Below, piece after piece: positions 52,748-63,352 of a stretch of 64,000 nucleotides of DNA (position 1 is its first letter; the number at the start of each line of letters is the position of its first letter). Location: assembly GCA_030248065.1 (NCBI GenBank), contig JASAMV010004128.1, forward strand, positions 17,047 to 81,046. Direction: 5' to 3'. Origin of the DNA: Rhynchonema sp. JSB1_4 (Eukaryota; Nematoda; Chromadorea; Monhysterida; Xyalidae). The notes below the pieces were generated by a model. The model was not told where the DNA came from. It worked only from the letters and a program-made list of their open reading frames with translations, and did not search any database. The translations under genes and the position numbers were made by a program.

Positions 52748-55118
52748 AATGGTGAAATGCTTGTCTTTCTGTCAAAGGCTTTGCCACTGATCGACTACAA
52801 TTATGATCTTTGAACTTATCCGTCATCAGCTATTCTCGATTTCAATTGGCTTTGATCACTGTTCCGGGCGTTTATCCATGTGTGATAAACATGTTTCATG
52901 GTGGTCTGTGACATTAACTTGCATCTTATGCATAAAATGATAAAAACTATTGCTTTTGGACTATCTGGTCAATCCCGATCCCGATCCCGGGATCCCGGGT
53001 TTTCAAAACCGGGATCCCAATCCCGATCCCGATCCCGACACTTTCTTGATCCCAATCCCGATCCCGATCCCGGGATTAAAAATGAATCCCGTTCGAACAC
53101 TGGTTAAATGGCATTGGACTGGTTGGTGATGTTTCACATGATTTGAAAGTGTCACTCACATTTTACTCGACCACAAGTTCTGCGCGAGCGTTGAACGAAT
53201 CTGGGCGAACTCATTCCAGATGGTCTGAAATCGAAAAGCGAGAGTGATCGCCATTATGGAACAGAGCTCGAACTGGGTGGCAGTGATCGCGATAGTAAAA
53301 CATCGGGTTTATCGAATGCGGTACGTTGAGTGAGTTGACGTACAAGCTACTGTTGACCATTAGCTAACCGCCTTGCCAACTCAGGATGCCCTGATTCGAC
53401 TCTGGTGTCACCTGCTGATGTCATTGGAATCGCGTGGCTGGCTGTTGTTGTTGAATGCGCAATTCGATCGCAACAGTCCGGCCAATTCCACTTGGTATTT
53501 TTGCATCGACGACGATCTCGATCAGGACGCCAATCGCAATCGACCCGGCACTTCGTATTCGGTACGCGATTTTGTGCAAGAATTGCGTTTTTATCATGAG
53601 ACTGATCAACATGACATGCACAGAATGGGCAGCTTTTCAATATGATGTGTCTGCTGATTTTTCCTGGACTTTACTAAACCTACAGCTGCAGATTTTGTGG
53701 GAGGCACGTCAAAGCACATCTCAGCCGAGGTTGCACGCACAGCATCAATATTCTACTCTGTAAGTCACGCTATTGCAGACCGGTCATTCGCCAACAATCA
53801 GTGTCAGTGCGATCAATGAGCGCACCATTCAAGTGATCTACCCCAAACATTTCCTCGACCACCACAATGTCCATCAAATCATGCTTGACGCAATCGGACT
53901 GCATTTGGCAGCCAGTGAAACATCACAACTGGACGGTCACATAACGCAAGTTGTGTACCGCGTAAGGGATCGAGCGGGGTCATTGGACTCGATTGGTGGC
54001 AAGTGCCTGATCATGTCAATGTTTCAAGCCCTGTGCCGGTCGGGATGGACGTTTGTCGGATCCGGACGACTGCAAGCCGACACTGACACGTTGTTCTTTC
54101 AACGGGTCGGTTGGATTGATTGTGGTAGGATTATTGGGCAGGCAGAGTACAGCCATTGCTGTCCATTTTATGCTGTCCCCAAATCACTGGAACTAATTTG
54201 GATGTGGAACGACGCGCTTCCGATAAGATGTGTTGCGTCGAAATGCCGATAATGGCTTTCTGAATCCAAATGTTCGCTGATACCAGTAGTATTAACACAA
54301 CTGCCCGTCTTTCGTGCAAACGCAGCAGGATGTGTGGGTTGCCACCAACGCACCTGCCTCGATGTACCAGCAACCCTGTATGCATTTCTTGGCGTTCGCT
54401 TTTGGCTTCTGTCGTCGCGCGCAACGTGTGTGATCTTGTGGGAGCACACCCGTCCAAGCACTCCCACGAGGATCGCGCCGCACTCGGTCTCGTAGAGTGC
54501 AGCCAGGCAACACTCCCAGTGCAGCCACTGACACACTCAAACACGCTCTCCAATCGTCCACAAGTCGTCCGTCGGATTCTTGACCAAATCCGACGGGAAC
54601 ACGCAGCCTTCTCAAGACTGCTTTGCTGGCTCTTTCAGCCGGCCTCCTCAAGGCCGCACTTTCTGGCTCCTTTCGAGTCTTGTCTTCTTGCTTCTTTCTT
54701 GATTCTTCTGTCTTCTTTCTTCGTCTAAAAGCTATAAAAGGAGAAGGTTTGACCTGAAATAATGGCACACACAAAATATAAGTCAAACAGGCCAGCCAAT
54801 TCAGCTGGCTGCAGCAATTCCTGCAGTTCTCGCTTCGCTCGAACTGAACCCCCTCTTGCGCTAGCTCAGCACACTTTATCCGGGGTTAGAACAGTAAATG
54901 AAATAGAAATAAAAGTAAACGGCACGACGACGCAACGAAACAAACAATATAAAATCTCTTCTGACTGCCAGCGACGAAACGAACTCAGACTCAGAATAAT
55001 CTGAACGCAATACAAGAGAAATCACATTTTCAGTCAGCAGGCGGAGGAGTGGCAGTCAACTTGATCCAATAGCAGTGTCACCATGCACACGCGAGGGTCA
55101 CACGTGTACATATACATA

Positions 55119-55375
55119 GGGTGATATTTTCGAAACGGTGTAAAGGTCAGTTGGGTGTAAAGGTCTTTGGAAAGCTCGGTCTACAGCTCAGTGTGATAGA
55201 CCTCGGTGTAAACTTGAAACATTCCACGTTAATAACAGGCAATGTTTCACGTTTACACCGAGCTACGCCGGTGTAAACGCCGTTTACGCCGCCGCCGCCG
55301 GTGCTAGCTTTCGACCGAACTTTACACCGACCTTTACGCCCAACTGACCTTTACACCGTTTCGAAAATTCCACCC
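55119..55375. mobile_element. Foldback MITE in paralogue 2 intron
   Basis: Arms of about 45 bp (GGGTGATATTTTCGAAACGG at the left, the complement at the right ending CGTTTCGAAAATTCCACCC), with many GGTGTAAA / TTTACACC words and a GCCGCCGCCGCCGG centre. Same family as 4349-4550. Confidence 0.8.
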
Positions 55376-57693
55376 ATAGTCTGCACGCAACCCACATGTG
55401 TTGCACAAAGCAGGCATTTAGCCAGCTGCCTCAGCACGAATCACAGTCAGTTGCGTTGACAACAATAATATTGGTGCAAGTGTTCTGAAAAAGAGAAGCT
55501 CATGGTGATTTGTGCGCATTTCAGTCGCCGACCAGATACGCGCTCAACATCCACAATCGCAGCAGTGGCGCCACTTTTGGTTTGTTGTGCCTGAACGGGC
55601 GCAATGGACTGTCACTGCACGGTCTGTGCACACCCGTGGTCACCACGGTGGTGTCGTGCCTGAGACGGTACTGGCCACCCGGACTCAGACTGGAACACAC
55701 CGCCGTCAATGACACCAGGGTAGGTACATGAACATGAAATGCATGAACATTGGATATTTTTCTTGATCAACAGATCAAACATTGTTCATCGTTTATCGAA
55801 TTCAGTGGTCGGATCACCTAGTTTGATACCGGATAGTATTTTACCACGAGTGTGTTAGCCGCTTCCAGACACCACGCACAGCAACTAACATACACTCACA
55901 TGTAAGTATTTGCAGTTTGGTACATCGCTGTTACTACACGATTCACCGTGGTGCAGTGACACGAGCGTCAATTTCGCCCAGAGCACACACGTGTTGACAC
56001 ACATTATGGCGCTGATGCGGGAGACCGGGTGGCAGGTGGTCACCTCTCTGACGTCATTCTCAAATCAAACATGTGCGTTTGGATAACACGTCGGAAGCCG
56101 ATATTGCTTTGCAGCGGCTTTGCTCAATATTTTGCAGTTCTACATTATGTTCTATCGGGTTGGCAGCAAATCTTCGTAGAATTTTTTCCGTCAAAACAAC
56201 AGACATCGCTGGCGACTCGGAAGAAAACTGTCTTACACGCGCTGCATCAACATTCTACGAGCACGCGCGAACACCAATTTATCAACTCAGGTGTATTTGT
56301 GCTGCGGGCCTGTCAACCTCTGACCCGATCGCCCGGCCATTTTGTGTGCGCGCCACTGGACAGCGACAAACTGATTGTGACCGGTGCAGAGCATATGCAA
56401 CATTGGATGGCTGACTGGATGGTGCATCAATACGAACGGCATACGTCTGATGGAGACATTCAAATAGGTGCGAACACAGATGGGGAAACAGTTCGTAAAA
56501 GGAACCATTTTGCTGTAAGCTTTTCGAAGTCTGCTCACCGTTGAACGAAAGCGTGCAAACACATCCACACCGTTGCCGCAGTATTACCCGATATTGCTCG
56601 CCTGTTTTCCCATCCTGTTTTCACCGATCGATTAACCAACATAACTTTGTGAAGAACATCGCGTGTGCACCTAAGTTTTGTTTGTATAACCCGCCCGAAA
56701 TTATAACGACACCCGCATGCCGACTATTGCCCAATGCATGGTAGACCTTTTTCGTCTTGTGATTAGGTTTCTGTACCTTATCGTTGGTAAATGGATGACA
56801 TTCATTGTATGAATCTGAACCAGGCTCCCAAGGACAAGCAAAGCAGTCAAATTTACTGCAACTGGTTCGGGCATCGAACAATATTTTTTAGACCCACTAG
56901 ACAGCGGTGAGGGCACAGCGATTCGCCTGAACGATGGTCACCCATGGCAGCAAGGTGACGACTGGGCCTGGACCATAATGGCACTCGGCCGTGCAATGCT
57001 CGCACTCAAACACACTCATTGGACACCTGTATGTGCTGCTGTGACGTCATCACGCACTCTAGGTACAGTTACGGTAGGGGGTTACGGTAGTTCAACGGTT
57101 CCTGTAGGCAGCTGCGTAGAGTATTTGGCTCGATGGAAAGAGAAGACCATTTCACTTGACCACAAGTGCCCTGCTGCAGATTCGGCAGATGACCAGACTC
57201 GACATAGCCGCAATGCGACTGCCGCATTCTTCCACAACATTGAACGTCATCTGATATTGGATGCTGCGTCACTTTCTGCAACTTGATCCGATTTTTTGCG
57301 GAAATCGATGCAGAAGCAAAACACAGCAATGCCTGCGGAAGTGAACGAATGTTGTGATTTTGGTGATCTTGAACATTATTTTGTGATTCGAGCTTGCTTG
57401 AGCTATCTGAGAATTCGAATTCGGTACTCCGACAAATTTTGTGAGTATCCTCAGTTGAAAATGCACGAAATTCAGAATGCCATTATCGTTGCAGTGAAGT
57501 CAGAACATCAGTGCAGTGTGCATAAGCACAGTGGGAACTTGAACTGGTATTGATACTATAGCAGCACACCTTGGTACACCGCTTGTTTATTAAAATCATC
57601 CACGATTACTGTACCCAATTATTTATAATTAATCCACAATCCTTCAACAGAGTCCATACTGCAATCACAATAGTCGGCGTGGCTGTATTTCTG

Positions 57694-57990
57694 TCAGAAT
57701 CGTTTGTCCCTGAAGAACAGTATCCAAATGGCGTGAAGAATGCCGGGCAGAAGGCCGAACAAATACAGAATCAAGTTGATCAACACATCGCCATCGCATT
57801 TGCCTCGATGCAGATACATGCCGACCGGCTGCAATGAGCAGGAAACACTTTGTTCATATAGATTTAGTTGGGCTGAGAACCTTTTGGGTTGATCGAAAAT
57901 CATTTTGCATCACTGTTCAGAAAACAGACTAACCGAAATTAAGAGTGAGCAAATTAAGATGATAATGTCTTCGACATCGACTTTTGACAT
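57694..57990 (-). CDS. Pmp3/UPF0057 small membrane protein, copy 1
   Basis: Two exons, 57990-57934 and 57828-57694, give 63 residues. Exon 1 is MSKVDVEDIIILICSLLIS; exon 2 is PVGMYLHRGKCDGDVLINLI, then a second membrane helix with LFGLLPGILHAIWILF and a basic tail. This is the two-helix Pmp3/UPF0057 plan (P-x-G-V-x3-x-G-C...IN-L-L-L...G-x-x-P-G-x-x-HA), small plasma-membrane proteins linked to cation and stress tolerance in yeast and plants and present in nematodes. The donor is GTTAGT. A second gene of the family lies 1.05 kb upstream on the same strand. Confidence 0.85.
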
Positions 57991-59036
57991 TCTGACTTCC
58001 ACGATCCAAGACCCGTGACGAAGAGATGGAAAAAATGTGGAAATTATTCGTTGCAACCTGGATGAAATGAGCGATTGTGCTTTTTGCACTTTTTTATGCT
58101 TTTTGTGCGCCTAGTTGATAAGAAGAGAACAACGCTTGTATAAACAACCCCGATGGTGATAAATACACCCATTCAACCCGCGTGATACGCGCACTCTGGT
58201 ATAAATTTTTTCGTGTATTTCCTGTTAGAACTTCTCTACTCATCTCAGAGACTGAAACGGAATTGAAACGGCAGCCCTCCAAACGGGGAGAGTGAAACAT
58301 TGGTTGTTGCTGATGAACCGAGCCGATCAAGTTATTGCCCAGTCATAATAATGCTCTTGGTCATGCACGGGAGTAGCGTCTGAGCTAAACACAGGACATT
58401 GCGATGGACAGTGTGAGATTTTTTCAATTTTCCTCTTCCGTCTGTAAAAAATGTGCCGCTCAGTATCGTTGCTATCAACGCCAAGTAGTTCACTGCAGCG
58501 AGAGTTTTTTTGTTGTGACCCAAGTGGAGCCACCTCTGTAAAATTATTTTTCATTATGAATCAGGTTCAGATAATGCGTTTATTATGCGAGATTGCAACA
58601 AGATTTTCGCAAAAAAAACAAAAAATACAGTGGCGATAAAATTGATACGAGAAATAAAACAACTGCTTCGGGTAATGATATGTCTTTAGGCACTGTGTGA
58701 TAAAACTTCTTTTTATGAATATGGTTGCACTATGTGCAGAAATGGTTCAAAAAATTCTGGCGGCAGAAGAACAAATTTTAAGGATATGTGGTGCAATTTA
58801 CATGATTTTTTAATCTGGATAATAATATGCATTATCAGATGAGGTGCAACAGTTTCTGAAAGCTGATTTCTGACGTTGGACACGATAATTACGGCAGCCT
58901 CATAAGTCATAAGCGGCTATGTCAAAAAGAGCTGCAAAATGTAATTATACAGTATACTGTATCTGTGCGTCAGGCATCTGCTTTACGGACAGACAAACAG
59001 CGGATAGATTTCATCACACACACACATGCAAACAAT
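57991..59036. other. Spacer between the two Pmp3 genes
   Basis: About 1 kb without a recognised exon or transposon end. It would hold the copy 1 promoter and the copy 2 3' UTR. Confidence 0.4.
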
Positions 59037-59877
59037 CTATCCCAATCTCTTGTCCCGGATGAGAATGACGTATAACGCATGGAGTAGACCGAGGATGCCG
59101 AAGCCAAGAATGAATAGCACCAAATTGATGCACACATCGCTGTCGCACGCGTCCTTGTGCAGGTAGACACCGATCGGCTGCAAACAGTGCGGGATATATA
59201 CTTACATCATGATACTGGTGCACTCGCACTGATGATGACCTGGTGCACCGCCCGCCGTCTGAGTGAAAACAGGTCGAAACGGGCAACCAGGAAACACACT
59301 GCGCAAAACTCGTGTCCTTGCCAGTGGTGTGAGGGGCAGAAATATTCATTTTTGTTGTCGGCCATGCCAACTTTTTGCTTCGCTGACGGACTTTGGCTGG
59401 AACTCAGCCCAAGAAGACCTGCCCAAACAAAGAAGTTTATCTAAGACCTGCCCTGATAAGTTTATCTATGGACTTCGAGACCGGGTTTCAAAGCCGTCGT
59501 ATACGCCGATGCTAACAGTGAACAGTTGAATATATAGATATTCAGCCATCTTGAATATTACGCCCCATCTGACCCGCACGTTGTCAAGCCATCGTGAAAT
59601 CACTTTGATGTGTTATATATATACAGACGAAAAGGGTGAACCTCTCTGCAGTGTATATGTACACACTTTCCATGGCCCTTTACGTCTGAAAAAATATGGT
59701 CGTCAAAGCGATAAAACAGATATGCATATACTGTACGTAGTTTAACGTTTGATAAATTTCTCATTGGAAACAAAAAAATAGAATCATAAAACAAGCTGAA
59801 CTACACTCTCTCTGTGTGCGACAAACCGAAATGAAGATGGCGCATAGAATCACGAGAATGTCCTTGCTGTCGGCCAT
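59037..59877 (-). CDS. Pmp3/UPF0057 small membrane protein, copy 2
   Basis: Exons 59877-59827 and 59177-59037 give 63 residues: MADSKDILVILCAIFIS, then PIGVYLHKDACDSDVCINLV, a second helix FGILGLLHALYVILI and RDKRLG. The intron is at the same position and phase as in copy 1. It differs in one conserved spot: the usual P of G-x-x-P-G is lost (LGFGILGLLHA). The 0.65-kb intron holds a dispersed repeat (59,215-59,290) and, near 59,345, an ATG-GCC-GAC-AAC start resembling its own exon 1. Donor GTTTGT. Confidence 0.85.
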
Positions 59878-60408
59878 GATTATCGATCGTTTGGAATGAT
59901 TCGACGAATGTCGATTGGATAATATGTGCAAATGCTAATTGGTACCTGTAAAATGATGTCCCCGTTAGGCTGAAGTCACAATGCATACGCGTTTGCGCGT
60001 CAACGTGACTGTGCTTTAACACTACCTGTTGACGAGCAAACGCGTGTGCATTGTGAACCCCGCCTTACTGTATATACGGTTGCGGATGCGGATCACGAAG
60101 TTCTACGTTAACCCTTAAACTACGCTTACAGTATTGCGGACGTGTGCATGACAACAAGAATTAAATTATAGTGTTGACGGGGCATAATAGACGACATGCA
60201 GCTGTACAAATAAAATTCCGCTGTGCTCCAAATTTCGTTTGCAGTCAACAATTTCATAACGGAATTGGGTTATGCACCCGCACATTTCCGTTGGTGACTA
60301 TACTATGTTCGTATATATACCTTGCCACCACTCTACAGTTGAACTACAACGACTTGAAAGTGCCAATTCTCACAAAGCGGCATTCTGAGGCAAGACGACA
60401 TTAGGTAC
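59878..60408. other. 5' flank of Pmp3 copy 2
   Basis: An inverted pair (about 59,985-60,003 acaatgcatacgcgtttgcg and 60,030-60,052 gcaaacgcgtgtgcattgtg) forms a hairpin of about 70 bp. No gene recognised. Confidence 0.4.
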
Positions 60409-60606
60409 ATGTACATACTTGGTTACTACGGCAAATGGTGCGTAGATCCGGACATTGCGTGCGGCGACCTAATGGTGCCTTTCAACCAATTGCCTGAATC
60501 ATTGAAGCACGGAGCGTATCCTTTGGCCGAGTCACACCCGTGTTTGTGGGTGTACGCATGTAACGCGTGGCCTGTTTGGTCTAATCCTACTGAATCATGC
60601 ACATGA
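60409..60606 (+). other. Open frame with weak resemblance to a RyR repeat
   Basis: The 65-codon frame contains DLMVPFNQLPESLKHG, reminiscent of the L-V-P-Y/F-x-x-L-P-E-x-x-K stretch of the ryanodine-receptor RyR repeat. There is no matching partner exon with the W-x-x-G part, and an overlapping minus-strand frame of 127 codons competes. Reported only as a lead. Confidence 0.15.
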
Positions 60607-62290
60607 AGCGATAACAAACTGGAAACTTGATGATCTGTCCGGTCTGGTCCAGCTAACGCAAGATCGCTTGCTGGATGAGTTAGCTGTATGCTACGGTTAG
60701 ATGGTTGCAAAACGACGAAATCTATGGTCTCGACCGCGCCTTTGCCGACTCCCAAGTGTGGGGGCAGAGGACATGATGTACGTTTAGGTACATTACATCT
60801 GCATCTCACCTTCTACAAGGTGAAGTCTGTGCCGTTCCCGGCCTTAGAGCGCGTTCAAATTGGTGTACAAAGATAGACTTTTTGTTGACATGTAAACATC
60901 AGTCACATTTCACGGTGAACATGCTCACCCACATGAATACATACTATGTGTGCACATACAGTGACGTGCGTGGATCATCAAGTAGTTTGGTAATGTTTCA
61001 CGCGAGTTTGCAAGTCGCACCGAACCAGAGCGATCATCAGGGTTATTCTAACATCTGGAATTTGAGTAGTTTCGAAATGGAAAGTCTGTGATTGCAGGCT
61101 TGTGGTGACTGGACCGGTCCAGACATGTATTGATACCAATTGACGACGTCACAACATTTCGCCAAGATCTGAGGAATCAGTGCGCTACGTATATTAAATG
61201 CGGCACAGTGGAATTGGGGAGTCACACTCTTCTGAGTGGTAAAGAACGAGGAAAAGATAAAAGGGTCATGCGGAAGTTTCAAACCGGGAATAGATTCGCC
61301 CCAACCAATAAAACACACCAGGTGCGTGGTTTGGTTCACAGAGAGCGCATGATATAAGCAAAGAAACTTGCAGCATTGCCTGTGAGTGCAGGAATTGTGG
61401 AAAACAACAGCCCGCTCATGCTGACTGATATAGAACAGATGCTGTGGTACAGAATAGCGTGATCGGTTATAGCGGATATAGAGACAATCACAGCTTGACA
61501 CACACGTCACATCACACATTTAAGACCTGAAATCCCGAATAAGCAAACGATTCGTGGCAATGCTGTGCCGTCAAGCTCACAGACAAAGTCATGATGAGGC
61601 ATTTACAATTAATTACGTACCGTTCCATGGCTCATGCAGTGCGCTCACAAACAAGAAACAGCGTTTGTTGTTTGTGCTCTGGTAGTCCGTAGCAACCGAC
61701 TATAGGTATACATACGTGTGTACGACTATAGGTATACATGTGTACGTACACTTGAATGGGCGCCTTGCCTCGCTTGCCGCACCTTGTATCCAACAACAAA
61801 ATGGTGCTGGTTTTAGGATCAGCGCCGTCCAACTGTGCAAGGGGTACGACGACGCACAACTGGCGCGGACTGCGGTGACATCAAAGTCACTGGCACAGGA
61901 CCCATCAATCCCAACCATTTTGAATCATGCACGAATAGGCACAGGTTATGGATTGATCTGGGATAAAAACATGGTATTCATTTGGTCATACTGTATAGTC
62001 CATCAATCAGCTCATGGCACTTTTGTTTAAGAGGCTTAGGTTCCGTTATGAAAAACTGTTCCTCCTCAAGGCAATCACGGGGTTAACGGCCGTTAACCTC
62101 CGTATACCTTGGTTGGGAACCGAACGATCGCGGTTTTGCGTTGCGGGGTTAGTAATATGTCTATCGGAAGGACAGTTCGATAGGATGAGAGACCGCGGAA
62201 ATTTTTTTTCGAAATTCTCAAGTGAAACATCACCGGGCTGGATTTAGTGGTTTTTGCCTATACCTTGTGTGTTAAAAACGGGGGTTCTGG
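60607..62290. other. Gene-poor stretch
   Basis: No splice-supported exon recognised. 61,700-61,750 repeats CGACTATAGGTATACAT. The word TCAGCTCATGGCACTTTTG of the 45-kb palindrome family is at about 62,009-62,027. TGATGTTTCAC occurs inverted at 62,222. Confidence 0.4.
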
Positions 62291-62299
62291 CGTGGTGAC

Positions 62300-63010
62300 G
62301 TGTGATTGGTTTTTAATGATGTTTTGATTGTTTTGGGGTGGGAGTCCAGCCGTTACAAAACGCTGAAAATTTCAGCTCGATCCACCCAGTGGAAAGGTGT
62401 TTTTCAGCCACCCGAAAAATCGTGTGTCCGGCGGCAACATAAAGTGCGACAGTTGACAACCGCGCTAAGGATCCTGAATCAGGCCGGGCAAGTCGTATAT
62501 CGTTCGATTCGTTTAGTCGTGGGGAGCGCGGCTATCTATGTACAAAAAAATAATATCGCTTCTATCGCGAGAAAACGGCCGGTGAAGTTTCACTTAGTTT
62601 TTGGTGGTTAGTCGCACAACTACTGTTTTTTGTGAGCATTATTCTGACCGTGTGTGACTTGTTTTGGTTGATATTTTGATTGGTTTGGAGAGCCTGTCTG
62701 CGGGTTTGAAAGTGATGAAAACTTCAGATTGGTCCACCCTGTACAAACGGGTTTTTGGGTCACCCAAAAAGTGGTAAAATTTGTGTTCGAGTTCAGGTTT
62801 GCGATGTTGGCGCGGTTTAATGTGGTTCGAGTTGAGCAATGTTTTTACTGTTTTTCAGAGTCTGTCTGGAGGTCAAAGAAGTGTGAAAAGTTCAGATCGG
62901 TCTACCCTATAAAAACGGGTTTTTGGGTCACCCAAAAAGCGGTGAAATTTGTGTTCGAGTTCAGGTTTGCGAGGTGTGGCTTGTGGTTAATGTGGTTTGT
63001 GTTGAGTGGC
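62300..63010. repeat. Degenerate tandem repeat, about 155-bp units
   Basis: At least two clear units (about 62,680-62,810 and 62,855-62,985) share AACGGGTTTTTGGGTCACCC, then AAAATTTGTGTTCGAGTTCA and GGTTTGCGA. A more diverged unit precedes them at about 62,330-62,430 (CAGCCACCCGAAAAATCGTG). Non-coding; satellite-like. Confidence 0.65.
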
Positions 63011-63352
63011 GTTTTGATTGTTTTTGAGGCAACAACAACAACAAAATTGCATCAATGCAGGCTTTCAAGGCAATGCAGGTAGTGGTCTTTCACTTTGCAT
63101 GTGTTAATTTTGAATTCGCGCGCGTGTGCCTTGCGGGCAGCGCTTATGTAGCTGATTGGCTGTCCGTTCGCGCGCTTTCTTTGCTCCGTGACTTTTCTAC
63201 CTCTTTTCTTTTTTATTTTTTCACGCAAGACTCAGGTGAGGTAAATAGGCCCGCACCCACTGTAGTGGCTTGGGGGAACCACCCCAAGGAGGACAATGTC
63301 GGATTCCCACCACAAAGAGGTACCTATCGAGTTAACCCTTAGGGGGTCAAGA

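Larger units (their letters stand above)
51910..53102. mobile_element. hAT-type element with transposase remnant, in paralogue 2 exon 1
   Basis: Ends CAGTGTTCGAACGGGATCCC / its complement ending CGTTCGAACACTG; GTTAAATG duplicated exactly (51,902-51,909 and 53,103-53,110). Subterminal arrays of CCCGAT/ATCGGG repeats at both ends. Inside lie an inverted-repeat insertion (52,118-52,459) and the last part of a hAT transposase (to 52,747). Non-autonomous, since only the C-terminal transposase part remains. Confidence 0.92.
51794..57286 (+). pseudogene. Paralogue 2 of the multi-module family, split by a hAT insertion
   Basis: Exons mirror paralogue 1: 51794-51909 plus 53111-53121 (one exon, interrupted), 53220-53320, 53385-53561, 53779-54105, 54326-54427, 55525-55719, 55916-56072, 56291-56467, 56892-57032, 57180-57286. 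Every exon keeps frame and matches its partner (LFSVTFVNPIILRLIDASPD; LWCHLLMSLESRGW; ALCRSGWTFV...LFFQR; FGLLCLNGRNGLSLHGL; IMALMRETGW; ALGRAMLALKHTHWTPV; FFHNIERHL). It stops shortly after FFHNIERHL and lacks the PPPSYEEVM tail. The first exon contains a complete hAT-type element with duplicated GTTAAATG; reading through gives an early stop. Thus the allele shown is probably null, while the other exons show no decay, suggesting a recent or polymorphic event. Confidence 0.68.

Noticed and set aside
54292..54786. 164-codon minus-strand open frame, Lys/Arg-rich
   Set aside because: It overlaps a plus-strand exon of paralogue 2 that is supported by its sister gene; the rest is biased sequence from a CT-rich plus strand.
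59325..59370. Second first exon (MADNKNEY) for Pmp3 copy 2
   Set aside because: After the first residues it diverges into polar sequence with no hydrophobic helix and no donor in phase. It may be a relic or chance.
60409..60606. Ryanodine receptor gene
   Set aside because: Only one short motif-like stretch, with no supporting exons; kept as a low-confidence lead rather than a gene call.
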